Source of the DNA: Nocardia panacis
Lineage (GTDB): Bacteria > Actinomycetota > Actinomycetes > Mycobacteriales > Mycobacteriaceae
Assembly: GCF_003598715.1 (NCBI RefSeq)
Contig: NZ_QZFU01000045.1
Coordinates: 310,001-374,000, forward strand
Length of the DNA stretch: 64,000 nucleotides
Direction: 5' to 3'
Of this stretch, positions 51,886 to 61,072 are shown one piece after another. A model generated the notes under the pieces. It made no database searches. It had not been told where the DNA came from and saw nothing but the letters and a program-made list of their open reading frames with translations. The number at the start of each line of letters is the position of its first letter. Position 1 is the stretch's first letter. The position numbers and the translations under genes were made by a program.

Positions 51886-54822
51886 GTGAAGTTCAATGCG
51901 AGGAACGTGGTCGGGTCGGCGCGACGGTTGCTGGCGACCGCGCAGAACGGGCTCGAGGTGATCCGTTTCGGCGGGCTGACCCAGGATGTGGCGGCTTCGC
52001 CGTACGAAGTGGTGGAGCGGCGGCGAATGTATCGGCTGCGGCACTATTTCCCGGACGAGCCCGGTGCGGGTCGCCGCCCGGTGGCGCTGCTGGTGCCGCC
52101 GCTGATGGTCAGCGCCGACATCTGGGACGTCAATGCCGAAGACGGGGCGGTCGGTATTCTCCAGCGCGGTGGAATCGACTGCTGGGTGGTGGATTTCGGT
52201 TCGCCCGCCGCGGAGGAGGGCGGTTGGCAGCGCGACCTCGCCGACCATGTGCTCGCGGTGAGCAGCGCCATCGATACCGTCACCGAGGCCACCGGCGCGC
52301 AGGTGCATCTGATGGGATATTCGCAGGGCGGCATGTTCGCCTACCAGAGCACCGCCTATCGCTACGGCCGCGGCGTGGCCTCCATCGTCACCTTCGGCAG
52401 CCCGGTCGACATCGTGGCGGGGATGCCGTTCGGCCTGCCCTACGGCATGGTCTCCGATATCGCCGATTTCCTGGCCGACCACGTGGTGACGCGCCTGCCC
52501 ATCACCGATGCGATGGTCCGGATCGGATTCCAACTGCTCGATCCGGTGAAAACGGCGAAGTCGCGCATCGATTTCCTGCGTCAACTGCACGATCGGGAGG
52601 CGCTGCTGCCCAAGGAGCGGCAGCGCCGCTTCCTCAACAGCGAGGGCTGGGTCGGCTATTCCGGTCCCGCGGCGGCCGATCTGCTCAAGCAGTTCGTCGC
52701 CCACAATCGAATGATGCTGGGCGGCTTCGTCATTCGGGATCAGCCCATCTCGCTGGCCGAATTGAAATGCCCGATCCTGGCCTGCCTGGGCGAGGTGGAC
52801 GATATCGGTCAGCCCGCGGCCGTGCGCGGCATCCTGCGCGCCGCGCCGAACGCGGAGGTGTACGAGGCGAGCGTGCTGTCCGGACATTTCGGCATGGTGG
52901 CGGGCAGCACGGCCACCAAGCACACCTGGCCGCTGGTCCGCGACTGGATCGACTGGCTCGAGCGCGAGGGTCCGCTGCCCGACGGCGTCGCCCCGATGAC
53001 CGAGCACGTGGCCGCCAATCGCCCGCGCACGGCGGCCACCAGGGTTGTGCACACCACGGCGGCGCTCGCGGAGGCGGGGGCAGGGATGGGCAAGGCCATC
53101 GAGGGGATCCTCAGCAGCACGGTGCGCGGCTCGGTCGAACTGGCGGGGGAGGCCGCGCGGGCGCTGCCCCGACTGACCCGACTCGGCATGATCCAGCCGC
53201 ACACCAGGATCTCGCTCGGTCGGCTGCTCGCGGAGCAGACGCGGCGCGCGCCGCTGCGCGACCTATTCCTCTTCGACGACCGGGTGCACACCAACGCCGC
53301 GGTCAACGTTCGCATCGATAATGTTGTGCGCGGGCTCATCTCGGTCGGCATCCGCCCGGCCCAGCGGATCGGCGTGGTGATGGAGACCAGGCCCAGCGCG
53401 CTGGCCGCCCTGGCGGCGCTGTCGCGATTGGGCGCGGTGGGGGTGCTGCTCGCACCGGGCAGCGAACTGGCACGCGCCATCGAACTCACCGGTGTGACAA
53501 CGCTGATCGCCGACCCGGAGAATCTGCGCCAGGCGGTGGCCACGGGCGTGCGGGTGCTGGTGCTCGGCGGCGGCGAGACACGCGCACTCGATATCCCCCT
53601 GGGGGACAACCTGATCGACCTCGAGCAGATCGATCCGGCGCTGGTGCGGGTGCCCGCCTGGTACCGCCCCGACCCCGGTTTGGCGCGCGAATTGGCCTTC
53701 GTGCTGGTCAGCGGGACCGGAGATCGCCTGGAGGCCAAGTACATCACCAATCACCGGTGGGCGCTGTCGGCCTTCGGCACCGCGACCACCGCCGACCTGG
53801 ACCGCCGCGACACGGTGTACTGCCTTGCGCCGCTGCATCATTCGTCCGGACTGCTGGTGAGCCTGGGTGGCGCGGTGGCGGGTGGGAGCCGGATCGCGCT
53901 GGCCCGCTCGCTGGATCCGGCGCGTTTCGGCGCCGAGGTGCACCGCTACGGCGTCACCGTTGTCACCTACACCTGGACCATGCTGCGCGACATCCTCGAC
54001 GCCGAGGTCTTCCCGGCCGGGCACAATCATCCGATCCGGTTGTTCATCGGTTCGGGGATGCCCGCGGGGCTGTGGCGCCGCACCACCGAACAGTTCGCGC
54101 CCGCGCGGGTGGTCGAGTTCTACGCCTCCATCGAGGGAGATGTGGTGCTGGCCAATGTGACCGGTGCGAAGGCGGGCTGCAAGGGTCGTCCGGTGCCTGG
54201 CACGGCGCGGGTCGAGTTGGTGGCCTACGATCCGGCCACCGGTCACAACCCCACCGATGAGCACGGATTCGCCCGCCGCTGCGCCGACAACGAGGTGGGC
54301 CTGCTCCTCGGGCGGGCCGCCGAGGGCGTCGACCTGTCGGCGGGCGGTCTGCGCGGTGTCTTCACCGCGGGCGATTCCTGGATGCCCACCGAGAATCTGT
54401 TCCGCCGCGACGCCGACGGCGACTACTGGCTGATGGACCGCCTCGATACGGTGATCCTCGCGTCGCGCGGCCCGGTCTTCACCCAGCCGATCGTGGATGC
54501 CCTCAACGACCTCACCCCGGTGGATATGGAGGTCGCCTACCCGCTCGACTCCGCCGACGGCGTGCTCGCCGTCGCCGCCGTCAGCATTCGCCACGGCTTC
54601 CAAGTCACGGGCCACGATCTCACCGAGGGTCTGCGCGATCTCGATCCGGCGCAGCGTCCCGACCTGATCCACCTGGTCGCCGATATCCCGCGCAGCCCGT
54701 CCTACCGTCCGGTCGTCCGCGCCACCCGGCCCGAACCCGGTCCGCATGCCTGGCGCTACCACTGGGACAGCGATTCCTACGAACCGTTCACCGTCGAGGA
54801 CGCCGAATCCCTTTTCCCTTGA
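51886..54822 (+). CDS. Alpha/beta hydrolase (PhaC-like) fused to acyl-CoA synthetase-like domain, Rv1683 type
   Basis: 978 aa, GTG 51886 after AGGAG. Residues 1-360: PHA-synthase-like hydrolase with lipase box GYSQGG, where the nucleophile is Ser146 rather than the PhaC cysteine, and LSGHFGM near the C-terminal histidine. Residues about 440-978: FATP/VLACS-type AMP-binding domain with EFYASIEGD and FTAGDSWMPTENLFRRDADG. The ATP P-loop is degenerate (LVSGTGDRLEAKYI instead of YTSGTTGxPKG) and the RWKGEN block is missing, so synthetase activity is doubtful. M. tuberculosis Rv1683 has the same fusion and is linked to triacylglycerol handling. Confidence 0.9.
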   Translation: MKFNARNVVGSARRLLATAQNGLEVIRFGGLTQDVAASPYEVVERRRMYRLRHYFPDEPGAGRRPVALLVPPLMVSADIWDVNAEDGAVGILQRGGIDCWVVDFGSPAAEEGGWQRDLADHVLAVSSAIDTVTEATGAQVHLMGYSQGGMFAYQSTAYRYGRGVASIVTFGSPVDIVAGMPFGLPYGMVSDIADFLADHVVTRLPITDAMVRIGFQLLDPVKTAKSRIDFLRQLHDREALLPKERQRRFLNSEGWVGYSGPAAADLLKQFVAHNRMMLGGFVIRDQPISLAELKCPILACLGEVDDIGQPAAVRGILRAAPNAEVYEASVLSGHFGMVAGSTATKHTWPLVRDWIDWLEREGPLPDGVAPMTEHVAANRPRTAATRVVHTTAALAEAGAGMGKAIEGILSSTVRGSVELAGEAARALPRLTRLGMIQPHTRISLGRLLAEQTRRAPLRDLFLFDDRVHTNAAVNVRIDNVVRGLISVGIRPAQRIGVVMETRPSALAALAALSRLGAVGVLLAPGSELARAIELTGVTTLIADPENLRQAVATGVRVLVLGGGETRALDIPLGDNLIDLEQIDPALVRVPAWYRPDPGLARELAFVLVSGTGDRLEAKYITNHRWALSAFGTATTADLDRRDTVYCLAPLHHSSGLLVSLGGAVAGGSRIALARSLDPARFGAEVHRYGVTVVTYTWTMLRDILDAEVFPAGHNHPIRLFIGSGMPAGLWRRTTEQFAPARVVEFYASIEGDVVLANVTGAKAGCKGRPVPGTARVELVAYDPATGHNPTDEHGFARRCADNEVGLLLGRAAEGVDLSAGGLRGVFTAGDSWMPTENLFRRDADGDYWLMDRLDTVILASRGPVFTQPIVDALNDLTPVDMEVAYPLDSADGVLAVAAVSIRHGFQVTGHDLTEGLRDLDPAQRPDLIHLVADIPRSPSYRPVVRATRPEPGPHAWRYHWDSDSYEPFTVEDAESLFP

Positions 54823-54844
54823 ACGTTATCGGCGCCTGAACGCC

Positions 54845-54882
54845 ATCGGCTCCCTGCGGTACGAATACCGCAGGGAGCCGAT
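54845..54882. terminator. Strong bidirectional hairpin terminator
   Basis: Perfect 17-bp inverted repeat (54845-54861 with 54866-54882; arm begins ATCGGCTCCCTGCGG) closed by a CGAA loop, between the convergent stop codons at 54822 and 54888. Confidence 0.9.
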
Positions 54883-54887
54883 CGAAT

Positions 54888-56024
54888 TCACCAGCGGTAG
54901 TCGGTGATTCCCTCGACGACCCGCGTCAACTGCGATTCGGTGAGCATGGGCCACAGCGGCAATCGCACCAGCGTGCCGGAGAATTCCGCGCTGCGCACGC
55001 ACGCGACCGGTGTGCGACCGTATTTGAGCCCGGCGGCACTGGAATCCAACGGCACATAGTGGAACGGCGCGACGATGCCGCGCCCGGCGAGGTGGGCGAT
55101 GAGCCCGTCGCGCGAATCCTCGGTGGGCATGCGCAGGTAGTAGAGGTGCGCGGTGTGTTCGGCCTCGGCGGGGACATGCATGAGGTGAACACCCTTGCGG
55201 GCCGCCCACTCCGGAAGGGCCGCGGCATAGGTGTCCCACACCCGGTGCCGCTCCTTCTGGATGGTTTCGAAATCGTCCAGTTGGGCGTCGAGCACGGCGG
55301 CATTGAGTTCGCTGGGCAGATAGCTGGAGCCGATATCCTGCCAGGAGTACTTGTCCACCTGTCCGCGCAGGAAGCGGGCGCGGTCGGTGCCCTTCTCGCG
55401 CATGATCTCCGCGCGGCCCATCAGGATCTCGTCATTGAGCAGCAGCGCGCCGCCCTCGCCGCAGTGCACGTTCTTGGTGTCGTGGAAACTCTGGGTGCCC
55501 AGCGTGCCCAGCGTGCCCAGCCGACGTCCGCGCCAGGCGCCGCCGAGCCCGTGGGCGTTGTCCTCGATGATCGCCAACCCGTGCCGCTCGGCGAGATCCA
55601 GTAGTGCGTCCATATCCGCGGCCACACCGCCGTAGTGCATGACCAGCACGGCCTTGGTGCGCGCGGTGATCGCCTCGGCCACCGCCACCGGATCGATATT
55701 GCCGGTGCGGGTGTCGATATCGACGAACACACAGGTGGCTCCGCGCAGCGCGATCGAGGTGGCCGCCGAGGTGAAGGCGAAACTCGGCACGATGACCTCG
55801 TCGTCCGGACCCAATTCCAGCAGCAGCGCGCCCAATTCCAAGGCGTGCGTGCAGGAGGTGGTCAGCAGCGCGTGCGGCGCGCCGGTGATCGCCTTCAGCT
55901 TCGCGGTGGCCGACTTGGTGAAGCGGCCGTCGCCGTGGCTGTGATCGGAGTCGAGCACCGCCTCCAGGTTTGCCAGCTCACGGCTCGCACGATATGGACG
56001 GCTGAAGATGACGCGATCGCTCAC
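54888..56024 (-). CDS. wecE: dTDP-4-amino-4,6-dideoxygalactose transaminase (WecE/RffA type)
   Basis: 378 aa DegT/DnrJ/EryC1 sugar aminotransferase, GTG 56024. Very close to E. coli WecE in blocks I remember: GDGRFT, LLTTSCTHALE, the PLP lysine in SFHDTKN (Lys184), GEGGA, REKGTDRARFLRGQVDKYSW and DIGSSYL. Makes dTDP-Fuc4N from the 4-keto sugar. The in-frame triplet GTGCCCAGC x3 (55495-55521) encodes LGTLGTLGT without length change. Overlaps the GT2 gene by 4 bp, so its product should feed that enzyme. Confidence 0.93.
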   Translation of the reverse strand: MSDRVIFSRPYRASRELANLEAVLDSDHSHGDGRFTKSATAKLKAITGAPHALLTTSCTHALELGALLLELGPDDEVIVPSFAFTSAATSIALRGATCVFVDIDTRTGNIDPVAVAEAITARTKAVLVMHYGGVAADMDALLDLAERHGLAIIEDNAHGLGGAWRGRRLGTLGTLGTQSFHDTKNVHCGEGGALLLNDEILMGRAEIMREKGTDRARFLRGQVDKYSWQDIGSSYLPSELNAAVLDAQLDDFETIQKERHRVWDTYAAALPEWAARKGVHLMHVPAEAEHTAHLYYLRMPTEDSRDGLIAHLAGRGIVAPFHYVPLDSSAAGLKYGRTPVACVRSAEFSGTLVRLPLWPMLTESQLTRVVEGITDYRW

Positions 56025-57199
56025 TCCCCGTTCCTCTTCTCGGCCGTCGCTGCCGGTGCCGCGGCCCCGCTCTGCCCCGAAACGCTGATTCGTTCGGTCG
56101 CATCCGGCGCGTCGATGGTATCGGGCCGCGGCGTCGGCGTATCCACCGTCAGGTATAGCGGTTTGCCGACGAGGATGTGCAGTGCGACCCCGAGATACTC
56201 GGCGATCAGGCCCAGGGAGAACAGGATCGCCCCCGAACACAGCAGCAGCACCACGATCATGGAGGCCCAACCCTCCGGATCGTTGTTGTGGCCCTGCAAC
56301 TTCTGGAACACGATGATCGAGGCCATGATCACCCCGGCCAGCGCCAGTGAGCCACCGAGCAGGCTCACCACGCGCAGACCGCGAGTTCCGCTGCACAGCA
56401 CCATCTTCCAGAACAGCGAGAACAGTCGCCGGTAGTTGTAGCCGGATTCCTCGCGGCCCTCCGCCCGCAGCACCACCGGCACCGAGACCGTATTGCCGAC
56501 CACCCAGGTGAGCGCCACGTCCAGATACGCGCCATTGGCCGCGACCTCGGCCAGTTGCCTGCCGATATCGCCGCGAATGAGCCGGAAACTCTCGAAGCGG
56601 GTGGAATCCGGGAAGGCGAAGACCGCGGCCAACACCAGTTTGGCTCCGCGCGAGGTGATATTGCGCAGCAGGCCGTGCGGGCGGGTGTTGATCGGCTTGG
56701 AATACACCAGGTCGGCGCGTTCGGCCAGTGCGGCGTCGAGGAAGTCGGCGATGAAGGCCGGATCGTGCTGTCCGTCCTCGTCCATGGTGACGATCCAGTC
56801 GCCCTGCGCCGCCGCCATTCCGGCGATGGTCGCCGCGTCCTGGCCGAAATTGCGGCTGAGCCAGACCGGACGCACCCGAGGGAATTCCTGTGCGAGCCGC
56901 TCCAGTACGACATCGGAGCGGTCCGGACCGTTGTCGTGGACGAGCAGGATCTCCTCGACCACGAAGCTCGCGCCCGCCTTGGTCACGGTCTCCTCGGCGA
57001 GTTTGTCGAGCTCCTCGACCAGCGCGCCGATGGTCTGCTCACCGCGATAGACCGGCACCACCACCGAGATCCCGTGGATCCGGCGGTGCTCCTCGGACTG
57101 CCTGCGCGGCTCGTGCGCGCGGCGGCTGTGCCCGTTGGTCGCCCGGAGGCGGTGTCCGTCGACGGTCGGCCGGGACGGTCGTGCGGAAGGAATCGGCAT
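56021..57199 (-). CDS. GT2 polyprenyl-phosphate sugar transferase (ArnC/GtrB/PpgS-like)
   Basis: 392 aa, ATG 57199. A basic, disordered 40-residue N-terminus, then a GT-A domain (ISVVVPVYRGEQTIGALVEE; metal/nucleotide motif TMDEDGQHDP, Asp140-Asp142; SRNFGQDAATIAGMA) and two C-terminal membrane spans (about 275-300 and 315-340). It attaches one sugar to undecaprenyl or decaprenyl phosphate on the inner leaflet; the neighbouring aminotransferase suggests an amino sugar. The mycobacterial relative PpgS makes polyprenyl-phospho-GalNAc. Confidence 0.9.
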   Translation of the reverse strand: MPIPSARPSRPTVDGHRLRATNGHSRRAHEPRRQSEEHRRIHGISVVVPVYRGEQTIGALVEELDKLAEETVTKAGASFVVEEILLVHDNGPDRSDVVLERLAQEFPRVRPVWLSRNFGQDAATIAGMAAAQGDWIVTMDEDGQHDPAFIADFLDAALAERADLVYSKPINTRPHGLLRNITSRGAKLVLAAVFAFPDSTRFESFRLIRGDIGRQLAEVAANGAYLDVALTWVVGNTVSVPVVLRAEGREESGYNYRRLFSLFWKMVLCSGTRGLRVVSLLGGSLALAGVIMASIIVFQKLQGHNNDPEGWASMIVVLLLCSGAILFSLGLIAEYLGVALHILVGKPLYLTVDTPTPRPDTIDAPDATERISVSGQSGAAAPAATAEKRNGE

Positions 57200-57334
57200 T
57201 GGCGAGATCGACTTTCGATGACGGTGCGTGCCGGTACTCGTCGCGGAGAATGCGTCGGGCGGAGTCCGGGCCGTGCCGAACTCTAACATGCGGGCGAGGC
57301 CATACCCGGTGACGGCATGTAGGGTCTGGAACTC

Positions 57335-59671
57335 GTGGTGGAAAGCAGCACCCTCGACAAGAAGGACGTCTACCGCTGGGGCGTCTTCACCGCCGTCGGT
57401 GTGGCGGTGGGGTACGTCGCGGTACTCCTGGCCAATGTCCGGCATTTCTACACCGACGACACCGAATCCCAGTACGCCCCCCTGTGGGTGATGCTCGGCA
57501 GATACCTGCGCGAGGGCCGCATTCCCGCGCTGGCGCCCGAGCACTGGATGGCGGGCAACTACGCCATCGAGGAGGCGGGTCTGCTCAATCCGCCGCAGTT
57601 GCTGATCGATCTGATCGCGCCCTCGGTGGACAACCTCGTCGTCTACGCGACCGTCGTCAAACTCCTGTTCGCGATCGTGCTGGGGCTCGGTGTCTTCCGC
57701 ATCTGCCTGGCCTACGGGGCGAAAGCGCCGTGGGCGGCCGCGGCGGGCGTGGCGCTGCCGTTCTCCGGATGGTTGCTGTTCTTCGACGAGGCCAGTTGGT
57801 ACACCGCGTTCACCGGGACCGCGTGGCTGGTGCACGCCTGGGCGTCGGCCGTGCGCTACGCGCGGGGTCGCAGTGGGCCGCTGCCGGTATTCGTCTTTCT
57901 GTACCTGGCGATTTCGGTGCAGTATGTCTTTCCCGCGGTCGAGGCCGGGCTGATGATCGGCGCTGTGGCCGTCGGTGAGGTCATCTATCGGCGGCGGGGG
58001 ATGGGGTTCGGATCGCCGCGTGCGCTCGGCGGTGCGATGGTGTCGGCGTTCGGTTTCCTGCCGTGGGTGAAACGGCGTCCGACGGTTGAGCAACAAGGAT
58101 GGGGGCCGTCGCTGCGACTGCTCGGTGTCGCGGCGTTCGCGGCCCTCGCCGGTGCGGCCACCTATCTGCCGAGCGCCTTCTCGGCCAAGGTGACCTGGCG
58201 CGGCACCGCCCAGATCAACAACGACCAATTCCTCACGGTGCCCTGGTCGGAATCGCTCAACGCCGGCTTGCCCAGCACCATGCCCGCCTTCAGTTCGTGG
58301 TGGGGCTATGTGCAGCCGCTGCCCATGGTCTACATCGCCTGGTTCCTGATCCCGGCGCTGGCCTTCATCGATTGGCGGCGGGCCAAGGAGAACTGGCAGG
58401 AGTTCTCCGGCATCGCGCTGTTCGCCGTCGCCGCGCTGATGTGGACCGCGGGACCCGGCACGATCGGCCCGCTGCGGTGGCCCGCGCGAGTGCTGCCCAT
58501 GCTGGCCCTCGGACTGCTCGTCCTGGTGTGCGTATTGCTCGGCCGCTACGCCGATTTCGCGAACTGGCGCCGCCGCGGCGTGGCCGGGGGAGTGCTCGTC
58601 GCACTGCTGCTGATCCGCACCTATTCGGCCGACCCGCACCGCCTGCCGTGGCATCTGGTAGCCGCGGCGGCCGTGGCACTGCTCGGTGCGCTCGTGGTGT
58701 GGCTGGGCAATGTCAAAGGTGCGGCCGCCGCCTGCGCGGTGCTGATCGCCTCGGTGGTCCCCATCGCCTTCGTGCAGGTGTTCGCGGTGCAGCCGACGCC
58801 GATGAGCTGGAACCTGCCGGAGAGCCGCGCCGCCATGAAGGCGAAATTCCCGGAATTCGCGGGCACCACACTGCAATTGGCCGACCGCGCACTGATCCAG
58901 CCGGGCGAGAAGAACCTCGACGGAGCCTACGGCTCACTCGTCTTCGGCAACTACGCCAAGGATCTCGAAAAGACCTACGTCAGCGGATACACCCCCAACG
59001 GGCACTACTGGTTCGGCGAGATGATCTGCATGCGCTGGGACACCAGCGTCTGCCCCGATGCCTACCGCCGCGTCTTCGCCACCGAGCCGAGTACCGGCCG
59101 CACCCTGGTCGACCTGATGCAGGTCGACCGCGTCGTCCTGCAACGCGCCCTCTACCCGGACGCCGGGAACCAGCCCGCGCCCACCGGTTGGAAGTGGGTC
59201 GACTATCCCGGTCACGAGAAGTTCATCGCCGTCCTCGAACGCGAGGACGGTCCCATCTCCACCCGCAACGGCCGGGTCGCCGACGCGCACGACGTCACCG
59301 CCACCTCCGTCGCCGAATCCGATATGACCAGCCGGGTGCGGGTCAACTCCGAGGACGGCGGCCGCGTCGTCTTCGCCCGCCTGGGCTGGCCCGGCTACCG
59401 CGCCACCCTCGACGGTCGCGACATCCCCTTCAAAGTGGTGGCCAAAACCTTTGTCGCGGTGGATATCCCGGCGGGCACCCGCAATGGTGACCTGGAACTG
59501 ACCTGGCGGCCGCCGGGTTGGAAACTCGGCGGCCTTGCCCTGCTGCTCGGTATCCTGGGTGCGGGAGTGTTCCAGTGGTGGTACGTGCGCGGCCGCCGCG
59601 ACGAACTCACCGACGCGCCCGCCGCCGAACAGGTCGACGCCGCACCGGATCTGGCGGACGCGATCCGATGA
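57335..59671 (+). CDS. Large polytopic membrane protein, YfhO/GT-C-like
   Basis: 778 aa, GTG 57335. TAGGGT at 57320-57325 suggests a leaderless start. About 12 hydrophobic spans; the first extracytoplasmic loop has FYTDDTESQYAPLWVMLGRY and HWMAGNYAIEEAG, the acidic pattern of GT-C/YfhO glycosyltransferases. The C-terminal 200 residues are a soluble outer domain (beta-rich, LGWPGYRATLDGRDIPF) before a last span. Divergent from the GT2 and overlapping gtrA, so it is probably the outer-face transferase of a lipid-linked sugar. Confidence 0.8.
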   Translation: MVESSTLDKKDVYRWGVFTAVGVAVGYVAVLLANVRHFYTDDTESQYAPLWVMLGRYLREGRIPALAPEHWMAGNYAIEEAGLLNPPQLLIDLIAPSVDNLVVYATVVKLLFAIVLGLGVFRICLAYGAKAPWAAAAGVALPFSGWLLFFDEASWYTAFTGTAWLVHAWASAVRYARGRSGPLPVFVFLYLAISVQYVFPAVEAGLMIGAVAVGEVIYRRRGMGFGSPRALGGAMVSAFGFLPWVKRRPTVEQQGWGPSLRLLGVAAFAALAGAATYLPSAFSAKVTWRGTAQINNDQFLTVPWSESLNAGLPSTMPAFSSWWGYVQPLPMVYIAWFLIPALAFIDWRRAKENWQEFSGIALFAVAALMWTAGPGTIGPLRWPARVLPMLALGLLVLVCVLLGRYADFANWRRRGVAGGVLVALLLIRTYSADPHRLPWHLVAAAAVALLGALVVWLGNVKGAAAACAVLIASVVPIAFVQVFAVQPTPMSWNLPESRAAMKAKFPEFAGTTLQLADRALIQPGEKNLDGAYGSLVFGNYAKDLEKTYVSGYTPNGHYWFGEMICMRWDTSVCPDAYRRVFATEPSTGRTLVDLMQVDRVVLQRALYPDAGNQPAPTGWKWVDYPGHEKFIAVLEREDGPISTRNGRVADAHDVTATSVAESDMTSRVRVNSEDGGRVVFARLGWPGYRATLDGRDIPFKVVAKTFVAVDIPAGTRNGDLELTWRPPGWKLGGLALLLGILGAGVFQWWYVRGRRDELTDAPAAEQVDAAPDLADAIR

Positions 59672-60150
59672 CGGAGTCGGTGCGGCTCGATCCGGGCGAC
59701 GGTGCGGTGCGGCAGGATCCGGGTCCGCTGCTGCGGTTGGTGCGGCGGCAGGAGTTGGCGTTCGCGGTGGTCGGCGGGCTGAACACGCTGCTGGGTATGG
59801 CACTGACCCTCGGTTGGCTGGCGGTGCTCGGTCCGGGCGTGTCGCCGAGTGCCGCGGTGGTGGCCGCGTACTGCGTGAGCATCCCGGTCGCCTTCGTGCT
59901 GCATCGCACGCTGGTCTTCCGGGTGCGCGGACATCTGCTGCGGGATTTCGCCGCCTTCGTCGGGGTGAACTCCGGCGGGATGGTGCTCAACAGTCTGCTG
60001 CTCGAACTGGCCGTGCGCGTTCTGCACCTGCCCGACAAGCCCGCCGCCGTGGTGGTGATGGGTCTGGTCGCGGTCGCGAGCTACTTCGGGCACCGCCACA
60101 TCTCGTTCCGCCGCGCCCCCGCCGCGGCCGCCGATCCCGAGGCTGGGTAG
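59668..60150 (+). CDS. GtrA-family membrane protein (probable lipid-linked sugar flippase)
   Basis: 160 aa, four spans, ATG overlapping the upstream stop. GtrA pattern: FAVVGGLNTLLGMALTLGWL, SIPVAFVLHRTLVFR, FVGVNSGGMVLNSLLLELAV, GLVAVASYFGHRHISFR. The family is proposed to move polyprenyl-phosphate sugars across the membrane (M. tuberculosis Rv3789 is a relative). Fits between the GT2 and the outer-face transferase. Confidence 0.88.
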   Translation: MTESVRLDPGDGAVRQDPGPLLRLVRRQELAFAVVGGLNTLLGMALTLGWLAVLGPGVSPSAAVVAAYCVSIPVAFVLHRTLVFRVRGHLLRDFAAFVGVNSGGMVLNSLLLELAVRVLHLPDKPAAVVVMGLVAVASYFGHRHISFRRAPAAAADPEAG

Positions 60151-60160
60151 GTTATCGCCC

Positions 60161-60391
60161 ATGTCGGATACCGTTCTGGACCCCACCCTGCTGAGCCTGC
60201 TGGCCTGCCCGCAGGACAAGGGGCCGCTGCACCTGGTGCGCGACGAGGCGGGCGCCGCCGTGCTCTACAACCCCCGGTTGCGTCGCGCCTACGCGATCGA
60301 CAACGGCATCCCCGTACTGCTGATCGATGAGGCGCGCGAGGTGGGCGAGGCCGAAGCCGCCGCCTTCGCCGCGCAACTGCCCAACGACTGA
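60161..60391 (+). CDS. Trm112/YcaR-family small zinc-ribbon-like protein
   Basis: 76 aa (UPF0434/Trm112). LDPTLLSLLACPQDKGPLHL is the family N-terminus; only one cysteine (Cys16) of the zinc ribbon remains, as is common in bacterial members. C-terminal YNPRLRRAYAIDNGIPVLLI is highly conserved. Probable partner/activator of methyltransferases; the link to the upstream sugar genes is only positional (10 bp gap). Confidence 0.88.
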   Translation: MSDTVLDPTLLSLLACPQDKGPLHLVRDEAGAAVLYNPRLRRAYAIDNGIPVLLIDEAREVGEAEAAAFAAQLPND

Positions 60392-60412
60392 CCCGGCCCC
60401 GCTCGGCGGAGC

Positions 60413-61072
60413 CTACTTCTCGCCCCGAGCGGCGAATTCCGCTGCGCCCGAACCGATATCGCCGGTGAGGTAGCGTTGCAGCACCGGCCCGATCGCCGTC
60501 ACCAATTCCTCGGCGGCCACCTGCGAGATCGGTTCCAGCAGCAGCACTTTGCGCGTCACCAGCAGGCCCGCCAGCTGCGAGGCGACCAGCGCGACCCGCA
60601 GTCGACCGTCGTCGTGCGCGGTCGCGATGCGCTGCCTGATCCGCTCCAACACGATCTCGGCCAGGAAGGTCCGTGCCAACGAGGTCTCCCCGCCGCCGAT
60701 GAGGCTGCGGACCATGGCCACCACGCCGGGACCCGCGGGGGAGTCCCACACCCCGAGCAGAGCGCGCACCATGGTCGCGCCCAGATCCTCCAGCGGCACC
60801 GAGGCCACCAGGCTCAGCGTCTGTTCCGGATCGATCGGCAACTCGACCGCCGCCGCGAACAATGCCTGCTTGGTGCCGAAGTAGTGATGCACCAGCGCCG
60901 GGTCGACCCCGGCCGCCCCCGCGACCGCGCGGATCGAGGTCTTGTCGAAGCCCTGCTCGGCGAACAGCCCACGCGCCGCGTTCAGAATGGCCGGGCGGGT
61001 ATCGGTCTGCCCCCGCCTGCGCCCGGTCCGCCCACCGCGCGAACCGTTTTCGGAGGAAGGGGCGGATCTCAT
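60413..61072 (-). CDS. TetR-family regulator of the ABC-2 exporter
   Basis: 219 aa, ATG 61072. HTH: ARGLFAEQGFDKTSIRAVAG, AAGVDPALVHHYFGTKQALF; helical ligand domain after residue 70. The basic N-terminus (RGGRTGRRRGQTDTR) is long. It overlaps the permease gene by 4 bp as the third gene of the operon and probably controls it through the operator at 62565-62600. Confidence 0.92.
   Translation of the reverse strand: MRSAPSSENGSRGGRTGRRRGQTDTRPAILNAARGLFAEQGFDKTSIRAVAGAAGVDPALVHHYFGTKQALFAAAVELPIDPEQTLSLVASVPLEDLGATMVRALLGVWDSPAGPGVVAMVRSLIGGGETSLARTFLAEIVLERIRQRIATAHDDGRLRVALVASQLAGLLVTRKVLLLEPISQVAAEELVTAIGPVLQRYLTGDIGSGAAEFAARGEK

Noticed and set aside
55495..55521. Tandem triple 9-bp repeat GTGCCCAGC
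   Set aside because: It encodes LGTLGTLGT in wecE, where the E. coli protein has the same length (LGTIGHIGC), so it is not an expansion; at most a codon-level coincidence.
56021..58876. Much longer upstream extension of the GT2 frame
   Set aside because: The frame is open past 57199, but the extra 560 residues are antisense to the YfhO-like gene; the ATG at 57199 leaves a normal GT2.
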